In this document: positions 25,884 to 37,956 of the stretch, in pieces
Layout of the letters: the number at the start of each line of letters is the position of its first letter
Position numbering within the stretch: the stretch's first letter is position 1
DNA from: Calonectria ilicicola
Taxonomy: Eukaryota; Ascomycota; Sordariomycetes; Hypocreales; Nectriaceae
NCBI GenBank assembly: GCA_020809705.1
Contig: CP085825.1
Coordinates: 3,720,001-3,784,000 of the forward strand
Direction: 5' to 3'
Length of the DNA: 64,000 bases
Program-made: the position numbers and the translations under genes
The notes under the pieces: model-generated
The model's database searches: none
What the model was told of the DNA's origin: nothing
Seen by the model: the letters and a program-made list of their open reading frames with translations, nothing else

Positions 25884-27125
25884 TTAGGCAGAGGCAGAAG
25901 CATAGGTCTGACCGTAGGTGCTGAGAATAGAGGCGCTGTCCATGAGGACACCGGTCTTGACCATGAAGTAGGCGTAACCCTCAAGGTAGTCAATAGCCTC
26001 GAGCTTGGGGATGACCTCCTCAAGGAAGCTGTTGATGGTGGAGGTGTCAGTGTCGGTGGGAGCGAACTCGGTGAGCCAGATGGGCTTGCCGCAGAGCTTG
26101 TAGGCCTTCTCGATCTGGGTGAAGAGGGTGTCAGAGTACTGAGCAGCAGAGTACCAGTGGATGTTGCAGAAATCATAGTGGCAAGGCTCGTCAAGGCCCT
26201 TGCAGGTGTTGATCCACTGCTCGAGGTAGTCAAGACCCTGGTTGGTGCTGCCACTGTTGGAGACAGCAGGGGCACCGATAAGAGCCTTGCCCTTGAAGGG
26301 GTTCATGTACTCGACGTGGCCGGCAGCACAGTCGGAAACGGACATGAGGGCCTGGCCGCTGATATCAGGCTCGTTGAAGCTGAAGAGGGCCTTGGAACCA
26401 GAGTTGATGGCAGCAGTGGCGTTGGCAGACCAGACATCAGCCTGGTTAGTGGACCAGAGCTGAGGAATGAACCGGAGAGAGGAGTCGAGGTTGTCTCCGT
26501 AGGAGGCCCAGTTGTAGCCCCAACCACAGTTGGTGCAGCTGGACTGGAAGGTGTTGGCGAGCGAGGCATCGTTGTAAGCCAGACCACGCTTGTGGGAGAG
26601 ACCAGCAGAGCCGGAAGAAGAGGAGCCAGTGCTCTCAGTGGTAGTAGTGGTAGTGGAGGCCTTGGCGGAGGTGGTGGTCGAGGCCACGGGAGCCTGGTAG
26701 ACGCTGGAGCTAGAAGCAACCACAACGACCTGAGAGCTGCTGCTGCTGCTGCTGCTGTAGACGGGAGCGGCCTGCTCAACGGACTTGACGGCAGTGCTCA
26801 AGGTAGTCTGAGCAGTGGTGTAGGCAGCTGCGTTGTAGGCGGCGGAGGTGGAAACGACAATGGAGGTCGAGATGGTGGTGTCGGCAGCCTTGGGAGTATC
26901 ATAACCGGCAGCGGAGGCAGCTGAAGCGGAGCTGGCGCCAGTGCAGGAAGCAGGAAGGGCATCACCATCCTTGGGGGTAACCCACACAGTAACAACTTCG
27001 GTAACCCAGTCGGTCTCGTAGACACGCTTGTTGAGGTGCTTGTGCTGGTGGCCGTGAGCTGCGCCGAGGGCAGACTCGAGAAGAGCGGCCGAGGCGGCCA
27101 GAACAGTAAGCTTGTTAGAAACCAT
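25884..27125 (-). CDS. GH128 endo-beta-1,3-glucanase, secreted
   Basis: A single exon of 413 residues. Residues 1-21 are a signal peptide and a dibasic Asn-Lys-Arg at 32-34 looks like a Kex2 maturation site. A long Ser/Thr/Ala-rich linker (about 85-178, with a seven-Ser run encoded by an AGC repeat) leads to the glycoside hydrolase catalytic-core domain at about 180-413. The two expected acidic catalytic residues are E252 in Phe-Asn-Glu-Pro-Asp and E353 in Leu-Thr-Glu-Phe-Ala, and the Cys-Asn-Cys-Gly-Trp-Gly-Tyr-Asn-Trp region near 200 is typical. GH128 enzymes (including fission yeast Asl1) cleave beta-1,3-glucan. A role in remodelling the fungus's own wall is likely, attack on other fungi possible. 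The O-glycosylated linker suggests wall or surface association. Strong C-ending codon bias points to high expression. Confidence 0.93.
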   Translation of the reverse strand: MVSNKLTVLAASAALLESALGAAHGHQHKHLNKRVYETDWVTEVVTVWVTPKDGDALPASCTGASSASAASAAGYDTPKAADTTISTSIVVSTSAAYNAAAYTTAQTTLSTAVKSVEQAAPVYSSSSSSSSQVVVVASSSSVYQAPVASTTTSAKASTTTTTTESTGSSSSGSAGLSHKRGLAYNDASLANTFQSSCTNCGWGYNWASYGDNLDSSLRFIPQLWSTNQADVWSANATAAINSGSKALFSFNEPDISGQALMSVSDCAAGHVEYMNPFKGKALIGAPAVSNSGSTNQGLDYLEQWINTCKGLDEPCHYDFCNIHWYSAAQYSDTLFTQIEKAYKLCGKPIWLTEFAPTDTDTSTINSFLEEVIPKLEAIDYLEGYAYFMVKTGVLMDSASILSTYGQTYASASA

Positions 27126-30100
27126 GGTGATTGTGTTTCGAGTTGCTATAGTTGTTGTTGTTGCTGGTTACTGTGATGGATATGAAAGAAACAGGGGTTG
27201 AGTCTTGGTTCGTCTTTTGGTGAAAGAAGGATATTGACAGGAGACGAATGAGGACGTCGTGGTCAATGGTTCGCAGCTATAGTGGGTAAGAGTGAATGGA
27301 ATTGAAGTCGCAAAGGTGATTCAAAGTACTCGAGGTATCGAAACACAGACAAAGACGACAACAGGTTGGAAGTACGGCACGGCCGAAGGAGTGATGTCTT
27401 TCAAAGACGTTCAAAAAGAGTGCAAACAGCGTAGCTGCGCGTTAAAAGGAAGGGCAAACGACGAGTGGGAGACTCGAAGCGGAAGAAAAAATAGAACAAA
27501 GCTGGAGACCAGATGATGAAGGAGGGAAGGGGAAGGGAAGGCATGAAACGGGGGGAGCCATGGGGTTTTTCAACTGTTCCAGGATGTTGGCGTGAGAAAA
27601 ACGGCCCGTGGAGTGGGATACGACGGGCTGTACCAATGACTCGGGCCATTTTTAAGTATCTTCCTAGCGGTCCGCAGCAGTACGAGGTACCTCACGGAGT
27701 CGCCTGAATCTAGTACATGCTGTACGAGGTCTGAGTCGCTTCTCGGACAAGGCCCCCCTTGGGCGAGCATCCACTGCTCGAGGTTCACTATGCTCGCTAC
27801 AAGGATAGGCTTGAGGGTTGTCTCCAGGCGCCCAGGGCGGGTCCCGGCGTCTGAGGATCCAGCGGCCCCTCCCATCCGCCACCCGTCCAAGGACGTCCGT
27901 CGTGAGGGGTGGTTCAGAGCCTCGATTGGCTGCGGCCGCAAATGCCCTCATTCACACAGTCCTCAGAACAATATTCTGTCAATGGGGAAGCGGGGAGGGA
28001 ATCCATGCCACCAACTGACGCAGCGCACTATCGGTCATTTCATTCCCGCCTGACTTCATCTCTCGTCCCTTGCGGCGCATACGTACACAGTACAGTATAC
28101 ACGCGGCACGCCATGGCCGAGGGGCTGGCTAACCTTCAGGTGCGGCTCCCTGGCAGCTGGCAGGCGCCGCAACCCAGAGCAACGCAGATAGAAAGGCATT
28201 CTCTTCCGTTCAGCGGGCAGAATCCTCGACGACGAACTCTGCTGCTGCATCTCCGATTGGTCGTCCGCACTCAAAGTCCAGGGCTTGCGCATGGGTCAAC
28301 GTGGCAGGCAGGTAACCCAACTTGGCCCGTGTCTCTGCTCACCTTGGAGGCGTTCTGCAGCCGGGCCACCCTCCATCACGACATTCTCACCACTCACAGC
28401 GTTCGTCCCATCAATTCGAAACATCCAGTCCGTTGTTGGCGCCAATTCCCCTGGGCCCTTGCATCACGCCCCGCCGTCTCACGTCCGCTCGCCAGGTACA
28501 GCTGCAGGAACAGAATTGTGACAGCGAATAGAAGGCCCGCGAGGCATCTACGATATTCCCGAGCTATCGTCACATTCTAGTGTGTTTTTTTTTTGGTTTC
28601 CTCAGCTTCGGGGGTTTCTTCCCATCCGCTTGACAGCTGTAATAAACAACGCTGACAACCTAAAATGAATGCAGTCAGCCGTGCATCCATGCATCCCTAA
28701 CGCAGATGCGAGGAGGAGTGTACTTTTCTCGTCCCGTCTGTCGGGATCCTGCCTTGCCCAACACCGAGGTCCAGTCCCACCAGGTGTCCTTGGCACCCTG
28801 TGCATTTACGTACCGTCGTACGTACGCATCATTTTCTGAATCGCCCAGTTTGTGTCCCACCGTTCTAGGATTCTAGGATTCCGCTCAGGGCTCATTCCGC
28901 TCTTGCCACCAACCTAGAACCCATCAGAGAAATATTAGACCATGCTCTGCCACACCCGCGCATGCGACTCAGTCCGGTCCAGTTCAGCTCTTGATCAATC
29001 CAGACCCTGGAAATCGGCTCCAAGACTCACAGCCACTTGCGTATGCACATACGTTAGTGGACCATGAGAGGGCTTTAACATAGACTTTTTCACTGACTCC
29101 TCCTTGGAAGCTTTGGCAGCTTGGCACTCCGGCGAGCTCCTCAGGATTGCGCCTCGGGTCCAGGCCCATCTGCCCCTAGCAAAGTCAACGTCCAGTCCGC
29201 ATACGCATTCCAATGCATGGCGCCATCTTGGCACTCAACGAAGTTGACCGGCAGTTACATCGTCTGACGAAGCAAGCCAAAGCATGTCAAGTCTCGGCTT
29301 TTCGCCATCTCAGCCCCCCGGCGCGATGGGATTGAGGGCCACGTTGGCACCTAATCCCCATGTAGTCTAGCAGCCTCCCATCGCGACCATAACCGAAATT
29401 ACTTCCGCAGCCACCCTCGATGTCACCATACACGCGGCCAACTGGCTTCCGTCTTTGCAGCCTTCCATGGCCATATCGAGGAAATTTTCCAAAGCTTAGC
29501 TGCGATCGATGACCAGGGCGGGGGCTAGGGGATCGTGGCCTAACGCCAGAGGGCACTGGTGATCCCCAAGATGCTGATGTTGCGTGAATACCATGCTGAT
29601 CTCTCATCTCTCTTTGGTTAGTCGAGCCACGCTATGCCGACGTACGCCTTGTTGAGATAATCCTTGTACCAAAACCGTGATGCGCTCTGCTCAACGACAG
29701 GTCTGGTGCTACTCTATTATGGTCATTATTGGGCAGGGTCAACACCACAGGGTGCCTGATAACGATGTTGGCTCGTAAAAGAAAAAACCCAAAATAATCT
29801 CTCAATTGTCCGTGTCCGATGTAGTATTGACCCCAATAATATCTCACTCATTACTATCGGCTTACTGGCTGTTTCAACTTGAACACACGGTTGCCGATCC
29901 TGGCGCCATTTGGGATCCGAGCTCCCGGCAGCGTTGGTGTCAGCACATAAACTTGCAATTTCAGGGGAGATTATCGCTACTCGTATCGGGTCAAATAATA
30001 AACAATTATTTGCATATGGTATTGTACGACCGATTGCTCCAAAATGGCCGGCGAACATCGGCCCGAGTGTCAGCTAGAATGTGCTACCAGATGCCGCTTC

Positions 30101-32064
30101 AGGGATTGTCCACTGGTGCATGGCTTCTAAGGATCAACAGTGCAACGGTCACTGGGATGTGTGTGAGATTGACTCTGATCATCCTGATCTTGGTGGGGGA
30201 TTTTAGCAATGACCATGGACCCCAGAAGTTTTTTTCTCCGACATTGCTGATCTATACCTCAATTATTGACAACAGTCAGATCAATTGAGATCGGTGTCAA
30301 TCATCCAAGTGCGTTGTGCAGAGTATTAAGTGATAATGCTGGCTGCGATCTCGAAATCTTCAGCTCCCAATCCTTGGTGGCCCATTGTACATGTCTAGAA
30401 GGGGTGCAGCTCAACCCCGGTGCATTGCAGCACAGGAAAACAAGCACCCGAATAAATCTATCCAACCCGACTTCCTCTACAAAATCAATTGGTACTATAG
30501 GGTAGGCGCCGAATTATGTTCCCGTCATTCAGTCAATGCGGCTCTTCATGAGCGTTGACTCTCCAGGGAAATAACTATACGTTTCTAGCATAATTTCTCT
30601 GTATTTGGTTTGAATATGGTCTAAATGGCCCTAGTAGCTTTATTCGGCGTGATCGTTTACTATGCCACTAGCATTGGAAAAATAAGTCTTCGCATCGTAA
30701 TTAGTAGAGGACTCCATCCATTTCAGAAACGACCAGTCAAACACAAAGCGCTAGGTGTCAATCGATATCAGACCATCCAAGTTGAGGGTTTCGCTCAAAT
30801 CTAAAGAATACCCGATACGCGAAGGAACAGCGTTCCAAGACTGACATGCAGGGGATCCATTTTCCATCCTGCCGTCACCAAAACCAGACATTTACAGAGA
30901 AAACGCGGGGTTAAGCTCAAGATCAGATGAACCAAAATCAGAGCCACAAGGTTTCTGTTTCATCAAGGGTGGATGGGCTCCAGTTCAGTAAGCGGGCCGA
31001 AGCTGATGAGGAATTCCACCAGGGCGGATATGGGTGGCAGTTGTTCCACTGCTGGTGGCTCGTGTAAGTGTTTCAAATATCAACCGATACCCACTCACAA
31101 AAGCAGTGTCGTCATGATGAGTAAAGCGTCAATGAAAGAGGCGGCTATGCAATGTCATACAGGAACGCTGACTCGTTGCTCGACATTAGTTTCTAGGCAG
31201 CATTTATAATGTAGCAGCTAAGCTCAGCCACAAATATGGGAAACAAGGCAGCAAGATAAAATTCGCTCACACAGGGTTCACACGCAGACTAGGAGGTAAT
31301 TGCGATTGTTCCAAGGGACGGCATGCGGGTTTCTCGATTGGTTTCAGTCAAGTGCCTCTGCCGCAGCCACTCGCGCCAAGGCGCATGGGCTGAGTCTTGA
31401 AGTTGTCAGAGCTCCGAACATCTGACAGCTAAACTCGCAGCAGGACGTCATGTATAACTGGCTAGATTATAGTTGGCCCCGCGCGAATGAATATCTGCCG
31501 CGCCCCGGTAGTATGGGACATATCGGCGGCTAGTAGGTGAGTGGGAGGACGGTCGCGATGGTTATTTGCCTGTGCAGGGATCTTGCAGCCACAAAGGGAA
31601 TGATACTGCGAGAGCCGGTGGATTGATGACCCGCCCACGGGTTCTGCAATGCTGATGGCTGCGCACTGCCACCATGGCAGAGCACTCACTGCACCCGCTG
31701 CTATGCCCACGCGGCTGAGCACCCATCCAAGTCGCCAGGCTGCCAAGAAATACATGGCGGGATCGTCGACGGCGTCGCCAACACGTGATGAAGCTGGCCT
31801 CTGATTCGTGCAGCCGCCAACTTGCTTCGATGCATGGCACATATGCCCCTCGTCTTCCAACATGTGCCATCTCGCCAAATCTTGGTTCTATACTTATTTT
31901 AAAAACTACCCTTCTGCACACCAAGGCGACGCGTCTTGGGCGAGCCCCGAAGCCGAGAATTCACCCCGCATTCCATCAAACGCTTGGAACTCCGTCATCG
32001 CTCAGGCACCAAAGTTACCTCATTAAACTGAACCCACGCCCTCATAGCAAGCAACCCTCCAGTG
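27126..32064. other. 4.9-kb divergent intergenic region
   Basis: This separates the glucanase (-) from the Zn2Cys6 regulator (+). A GTT trinucleotide run lies about 25 nt upstream of the glucanase start. From about 29,600 to 31,300 the DNA becomes moderately AT-rich. Open frames of up to 223 codons exist (27,909-28,580) but have no domain and odd composition. No gene or RNA is called. Confidence 0.55.
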
Positions 32065-33673
32065 ATGGACCTCAACCAGCAGTTCCCTCCGGGGCTGCTC
32101 ACCTTCACCGACCAGGGTGACTTTGACTACAGCGCATTTCTGCAGGGCGAGGACATTGGTTTCGGCGATAATACACAAGACAGCGTGGCAGGCGGGGGAG
32201 GCTTCTCAGATGATTCGGGAAAAGCAACCCCGCCAAGCTCGGATAATCACAGCACGTCGAATGCCAGTGCCGAGCTCGTGCGGCGCCCACCGACACAGAA
32301 GCAGAGACTAGAGCGAAGAGGCCACACGAAGAGCCGGAGAGGATGCTACAACTGCAAGAGGAGGCGCATCAAGGTATTTCGCAACACGGGTATGCTAAGT
32401 GGGTGAGCTAAACCTATGCCAGTGTCAAGAAACGCGTCCTGCTTGTGGGCATTGCGTCAAGACTGGACTTAAATGCGAGTATCCTGCCCTACCCCAGATC
32501 ACCCACCAGGTACGTTTGTTTGAGTAGTAGCAGCGATGTTGAACAGGACGCGTGACTGATCGCTACGTAGCCGCATCATCAAATCCCACTATTTAGCCTG
32601 CAAGATATGCGCTTCTTCCAACATTTCTTGACACAGTGCTATCCTCACCACCCACTGAAGCAAGAAGAGATCTGGACGCATGAGATTCCATGCATTGCGC
32701 ACAATGTACGTATAAAATTATACATCGATGATGTGCTTATCGAACCTGCTTGCTGAAGCTTTGCAGTATGAATTCCTCATGCATGCTATACTTGGGTTTG
32801 CAGCCTCCCAATTGATCAGCACCGACCCCACTGTGCTTTCATCTGCAATGGGACATCGTGTCAAAGCTATCAAGGCTATAAAAAGACGATTGGCCGAAAC
32901 ATCAAGGACATCTATGTCGTACGAGGAAGCAAACGCCATGGTTGCGACATGCTACGCCTTGACGTTTCAATCAGTCAGCCTCGATGATGGATTGGCCGAG
33001 TATATGACATTCATTCGGGGGATAATGATAGTCGGAGTTCAGATGATGTTCCGAGGCATCAAGCCAATATTCGGAAACATGGGCGAGGAGGAACAGGATA
33101 ACATTCTCGAGCCACTGATGGGAAATCTTCCCCTCATTCAAAAACCGTGGGTAGACGCTGCGATGGACGCAGTAACCAACTTGAAGCCGCTGTGCCTTGA
33201 ACAGGTCGAGATTGATTATCTACAAGCACTGATTGAAATTGTGCAAAACCTTCACGTCAACTCTTGGGATGGTAATGCCTTAACCTCCGGTCACAAGAAA
33301 TACAAATTTAGATGCTAACTATTCTGATACAGCGTACAAAGCATACACTAAGCAGTACGGATGGTGGATGCTTCTTCCTCATGACCAGTTCCAAGAACTC
33401 ATCAATCCCAACAACCAGGTCATGCTCCTACTGCACTCGCATTGGGTCTCTATCAACGAGATTATGGCGTTCATCACCCAGCAGGAACAGCTTGCACGTG
33501 GGAAAGAGCCGACTACTCGTGAAAATGAGGCTGATATTGATCCTGGATTCCAACGGTGGCTCAAGTACATGAATGCACATATTGACTATGAACATCAAAT
33601 CTACAACCAGTGGCCCATGTGGGTGGAGGAGCAGCTGACTCACGACATGACATTTTTTGGAAAAATAAGGTAG
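32065..33673 (+). CDS. Zn2Cys6 transcription factor, UPC2-like
   Basis: Five exons, 32065..32373, 32423..32509, 32571..32705, 32767..33271 and 33333..33673, encode 458 residues. An acidic N-terminus (about 1-70) precedes a Zn2Cys6 binuclear cluster with C94, C97, C104, C111, C114 and C121 in CX2CX6CX6CX2CX6C spacing. The first intron interrupts the cluster just before C104, a common place in this family. The remainder, including EFLMHAILGFAASQL after the fourth junction, matches the C-terminal region of sterol-uptake-control (UPC2/ECM22-type) fungal regulators as I know them. In that family the C-terminal domain senses sterol in yeast, but many filamentous members have other, unknown targets. 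The start of exon 4 is the least certain junction. No biosynthetic gene cluster surrounds it. Confidence 0.87.
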
Positions 33674-34569
33674 AGAAGGGTTGAGACTCGGAAGTATGAC
33701 TATGAGTGTCTGATTGATTTGCTTTCCCCCGTGAAAAGCGGGCATGAGAATGACTGTGTGTGCATTGGAGCATGGCGTAGGTACTGGGGATAGCTTTGGG
33801 CTGGAGGAGCAAAGCCAAAAAATTGCCTTATTCTACAATTTAATTTTTAAAACACTGTCCTTTTATTTTCTTCTTTTATTTTTATGATTACATTCATATC
33901 TTGGGGTAATTAAATTCTTGAATATTTTCGGAGCTGTGTTGTACTTGAATGCGTCTAGACTATTCTTCTTTTTGACACCGAAGCTCAGATGTCACCTGCA
34001 TGTAACACGCGGAACGCCTCGTCTCCATCATGAGCCATCTCGCAGCATCATTCCCAAACAGGCGTCATCTGTTGTCGCACGCACTTGCTTCACCGGCTGG
34101 GCTGAATGGGCATAGTATAGTCACTCTGGAGAACAGGGCTCCGCGCCCCCGCCCGAGGCTTGTTTTTCCGTCGTGCTGATTGGCTGGCTTTGATCTCGCA
34201 TTCATCGTATTCTGCTCATCGCAGGCTGCTGTGGGGCTGGGCAACGACGCTCGCCAATCAGAGCTCTCGTGATCGCCACAGGGCTGAGACCAGGGGTTCT
34301 CTTTTGACGACCAGCGTGGCGGAGGTGTGGGAATGTGGCACCCCAGCGCCGTATTGATCGGGTTGGGCTTTTGCGACTCGGCTGGGCGATGGGGGCGTAG
34401 GGATGCCTCATGGACTATATAGATGTGTCGGGGAGCTTCTCTGAGAATTCGCTACACTGCACATCCTAACAAGCATCGAGAGACTCACTTCAGCACACTC
34501 ACAATCTCCGTCTCTTGTCCTCTCCTCTTCTCATCTAAACTCAATCCAACTCAACTCAATTCACCCAAA
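33674..34569. other. Intergenic region between tandem genes
   Basis: The left part (33,830-33,930) is T-rich with TTTTATTTT stretches, as expected for the 3' end of the regulator gene. The right part is the promoter of the next gene and holds a TATA box. No further gene seen. Confidence 0.6.
34416..34421 (+). promoter_or_regulatory. TATA box
   Basis: TATATA followed by GATGTG lies 149 nt before the start codon at 34,570, inside GC-rich DNA. The leader that follows is C/A/T-rich (ACAATCTCCGTCTCTTGTCC) as in many fungal transcripts. A clear TATA box suggests an inducible promoter. Confidence 0.5.
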
Positions 34570-35517
34570 ATGTCTACTTCAGTCGAGACTGTTGTAGCTC
34601 CGGCTCCATGCCTTCATCGCCGGTCTATCGGCGAGGATTCACTTCCTCCAAATTATCAAGACACTGAGAGCTATGAGCTCAGCCAGATGAGACCATCTTC
34701 ATCGGCCGACTCGCTCCCCCAGTACAGCACAACCTACGAGAACGATGCAGGCTCTTCTTCTGCTGCACCATCATCAGGCTTTCAAGCTACAAAATCCTTC
34801 CAGATTGAAGCAAGAGGCCAACCTCTTATCGCCCTGCCCTTACCTCCCCGCCCGGACCCCATTTACATCTTCAACATTGGTCCCACCGGTGACCTCGACC
34901 AGCCCGAGTACGTCTCCATCCGGCCTGCGCGCAACTCAGGCTCATGCTACCTGGCCCGCGCCGACGACGCGGCCATGGTGCCCCTTTGCCAAACCACCTA
35001 CCGCTGCGGACCCAACAGGCCGCCCAAGATCAAGCTGCTGGGCAGAGCCACGGGCTCCGAGGCCGGTGGTGACTCCGAGGAGGAGGTCGTGCTCGACTGC
35101 AAGGGCGCCTTCACTCGCGCGACGGTCATGCGCACACCCTTTGGCTCCTTTGAGTGGCGTTACAGCACGCGAGCCGAGCGCCGCGCCGAGGGGCCCGAGG
35201 TCGACAGCCTGCTGGTGCTGGACAAGACGACGACCGTCTCCCTGGCAGGCGGCAAGACTGAGGTGCGCCGCCGCAAGGTCGGTCAGTTTGTGCGCAGCGG
35301 CTGCTTGCGGACCGAGGGCACGGGGCGGACCACGGCGGGCAACGGCGGGCGGCTGATGCTGGACCTGCGCGAGTGGGCGGATACCAAGGGCGAACTGCAG
35401 CAGATGGAGCTCTTGGCCGTGGCGAGCTGCGTGTCCATGCTGAAGAAGGAGGTGGACCGCAGGAGGTTTCATCAGACCATGGTGCTCATGGCTGGTGCTT
35501 CAGGTGGCGGCCCTTGA
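34570..35517 (+). CDS. Hypothetical protein, intronless
   Basis: A single exon of 315 residues. The ATG follows TCACCCAAA, and a TATA box lies 149 nt upstream. The N-terminal ~75 residues are polar and low-complexity, including a Pro-Pro-Asn-Tyr that could be a WW/Nedd4-type docking motif. Residues about 80-300 look folded, with alternating beta-strand-like segments (PIYIFNIGP, YVSIRPARNSGSCYLARA, VLDCKGAFTRATVM, FEWRYSTRAE). This resembles small beta-barrel fungal proteins, but I cannot assign a named domain. The third codon position is very GC-rich after about residue 85. No signal peptide or membrane span is evident. Confidence 0.8.
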   Translation: MSTSVETVVAPAPCLHRRSIGEDSLPPNYQDTESYELSQMRPSSSADSLPQYSTTYENDAGSSSAAPSSGFQATKSFQIEARGQPLIALPLPPRPDPIYIFNIGPTGDLDQPEYVSIRPARNSGSCYLARADDAAMVPLCQTTYRCGPNRPPKIKLLGRATGSEAGGDSEEEVVLDCKGAFTRATVMRTPFGSFEWRYSTRAERRAEGPEVDSLLVLDKTTTVSLAGGKTEVRRRKVGQFVRSGCLRTEGTGRTTAGNGGRLMLDLREWADTKGELQQMELLAVASCVSMLKKEVDRRRFHQTMVLMAGASGGGP

Positions 35518-35883
35518 TGTGGTTACTGAGATGGAAAAGAAGGATCAAAATTATACCCAATGTAATTTTCTATAGAGGATGGAAATTTATTAGAATTCGA
35601 TACAAGTTTCATTTATTCAAGCAGGTTTCTTTTAGTCTTGCCTCGCACAGTCAAGTAGTTCGGTGATGACTGTCATACATGATATAAACTCGGAAAATTA
35701 TCTTTACTAACTAAACAATCAACTCGACTAGTGTCATTAACAGACAGTCAATTTTGAAGACAAATTTGTACCCATATCTGAGCTTATCCCTTTATATCCC
35801 CATGCTCAGATATACTTATCGGCCGTGTCGTGTACTTTTCCCCCTTGTTACCATTTCATAATTCTTCCTCTGAAAACTGGCTC
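35518..35883. other. Convergent 3' region
   Basis: AT-rich DNA between the stop codons of the hypothetical gene (+) and the LtrA gene (-). It carries TTTATT and AATAAT-like elements that fit 3' processing. No gene. Confidence 0.6.
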
Positions 35884-37956
35884 TTAATCTTGAACATCCA
35901 GAGCACCCGTCTTCTCCCTAGCACCGAGCTTCACAATCTCCGCGCTACGTCGTTCGGGCTGTTCAGATTTCTCTGACATGCCTGCTTGCTCCAGGTCCTT
36001 TTTGCTGGCCTTGCAGAAGTAACGCACAGAACAGCCCTTCCTCTCTCCGATAAAGGGATCGTTGCGGCATGACTTGCCAAACAACTCGATGCAGAGGACG
36101 CTGGCAACCAGACCAAGACTTATGGATATAAGGTGTAAAGAGGTCACATCCTTGGCCAATGGGAGCAGAAATAAGACGATGCAAACCGCCAAGCGAAAGG
36201 CTAGACGGGTGTTCTTGCTCCAACGGATAGTGGCGGGAACACGGTGTTCGTGGCAGTACGAGATGACTCCCATGAAGAGAAGTGCGACCGCCAGACCATG
36301 ACAATAGAAGAAACGGATGCCGTTGGGAACGTGTGGTTCAGTGCGGTCAACGTAATGCTCAGATAGGTGCTCTGGGTTTGTCATTGGAGAGTCAGTCACG
36401 AACACGAGTTTGCACAGGCCTGCCGAAGCAAGGATATAGCCCATGATAAAGGGCAGATGTGCATAGCCCCAGATGATAGCTGCTAGGCATTAGTATTATA
36501 GTATATTGAAATTTCTGGTATCACTTACCTGATGGAACAGCGCGACGAATTGCATGAACATCGATGTTGTGTCCATCAACGTCAAAGTAGAGCCAATTGA
36601 AGATGAAGGCTTGGATAAGTCCAAGCACTGCCTTACCCAAGAAACCATCGACAGTGTAACCACCGTAACTTTGATACATGATACCCATCACTGAATATCC
36701 AAAGACGAGGGAAACGAACGCATTCGTTCTCTCGACTCGGTGCTCAATGTTGACTGCCGGATAAAACTCAAAGAAGCCTGAGAGAAACTTGCCGAGTCGT
36801 GTCCTATCTCCGACTGCCTGACCATATCTAAAGAGGCCAATGGGAATAGATTGCCCCCAGAGGTCCAAGGCGATTGCGATCCAGATGAGAGCGAGGCGGT
36901 TTGGCATTTCAACATGGATGCTGGCGATCCAGAGGGCAGAGGGGATTAAAATATTGATGCACTCGCAAATCATGACGCCTCGGATCATTGGCAAAAAGTA
37001 GGCACTAGATGCGAAGTGGGCTACACCTTTGAGACGTGCTGCAAGATAAAAGGACACCAACATCGTGTATGTGTTGTGTTCCTCATTCTTGTAGAACGAA
37101 TAGTTCATGTTGGTTGTGAACCTGGTCGAGTTAGCGAATGCATCATGCAGGGCCGTTACATCGTCTCTTACCCTAGCAGACAAGAGATCTCGAAAAGCAT
37201 CTCCAGTCGAGTCAAAACATCGTCAGTCTCGTACCAACTCAGAACCAGAGTAAGGTCAGACCAGAGTTTCCAAGACATGATGAACGTGACAGCGTAGCGA
37301 AGCAATTCGTATGCTGTGGGGTGCTCCCATAGACCTTCGCCATTGATATGAATGATGCCGACGTAGAGGAGATCGAAGAACAATTCGATAGCCTGAATCT
37401 CAGTTTGCTCCGATGCGCGCCATAGTAGACCTTTATGGAACCATTGCTTCACGACCGGTCGCTTAAACAACTTGGTCGTTTCTCCAAGTCGCGGTCCCGA
37501 TCGCGCACTTGATGAGACGGAGAGCGTGTCGGACATGGATGATGCAGATGACGCCAACACATCCTTCTCCTCCTCGTCGCTGTAGGTTCGGAGATAAGCA
37601 CCGTATCCGAACTTGTTGAAATTGGCATCCAGGGCTGACGTGTTGGTGTCTAGGCGTTCGAGTTGTGAATTGACAGAGTTGAGCTGGGCCTGAACATCTT
37701 CCCACTCATCGAAAGCAGGGCCGTGTTTTTCGCGTAGTTGGGTGCGACGCTTAGCATGGTGGTCTCTTGTGTCCACGAGATATTTCGCGTGTTCTGGAGA
37801 ACCGTGTACGACAATTTCCACCTGCATCCCATGCTGATCTTTGTACTTGCGTCTCAGGTCGTCTAGGTCCTCAGGTAAAGAGGCAATGACTCTTTTGCCG
37901 TCGGGGAGAGTAAATTCCTGCGGCCGGCGCCGGCGTCCAGTGATTATCGAGGCCAT
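35884..37956 (-). CDS. LtrA-family (low temperature requirement) membrane protein
   Basis: Three exons on the minus strand, 37956..37172, 37121..36529 and 36479..35884, give 657 residues. The first ~200 residues are soluble and charged, with a coiled-coil-like stretch (EWEDVQAQLNSVNSQLERLD) and a Ser-rich segment. The LtrA domain then begins with IQAIELFFDLLYVGIIH, and about ten hydrophobic segments follow to residue ~600, ending in a charged tail. The LtrA family was named from Listeria growth at low temperature, but its biochemical function remains unclear and fungal members are uncharacterised. The ATG at 37956 is preferred; an in-frame ATG 60 nt upstream at 38016 is possible. The gene is divergent to RFC1, about 640 bp apart. 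Confidence 0.9.

Noticed and set aside
25842..26924. 360-codon frame antisense to the glucanase
   Set aside because: The strong C-ending codon bias of the glucanase keeps its mirror frame free of stops. The product is Gly/Val/Ser-rich with no domain, and the sense strand is a clear GH128 enzyme.
27909..28580. 223-codon open frame between the glucanase and the regulator
   Set aside because: Arg/Ser/His-rich random-like composition, no family, no start context.
25884..37956. Secondary-metabolite or degradation gene cluster around the Zn2Cys6 regulator
   Set aside because: No synthase, P450, methyltransferase or transporter lies nearby; the neighbours are a glucanase, a hypothetical protein and an LtrA protein.
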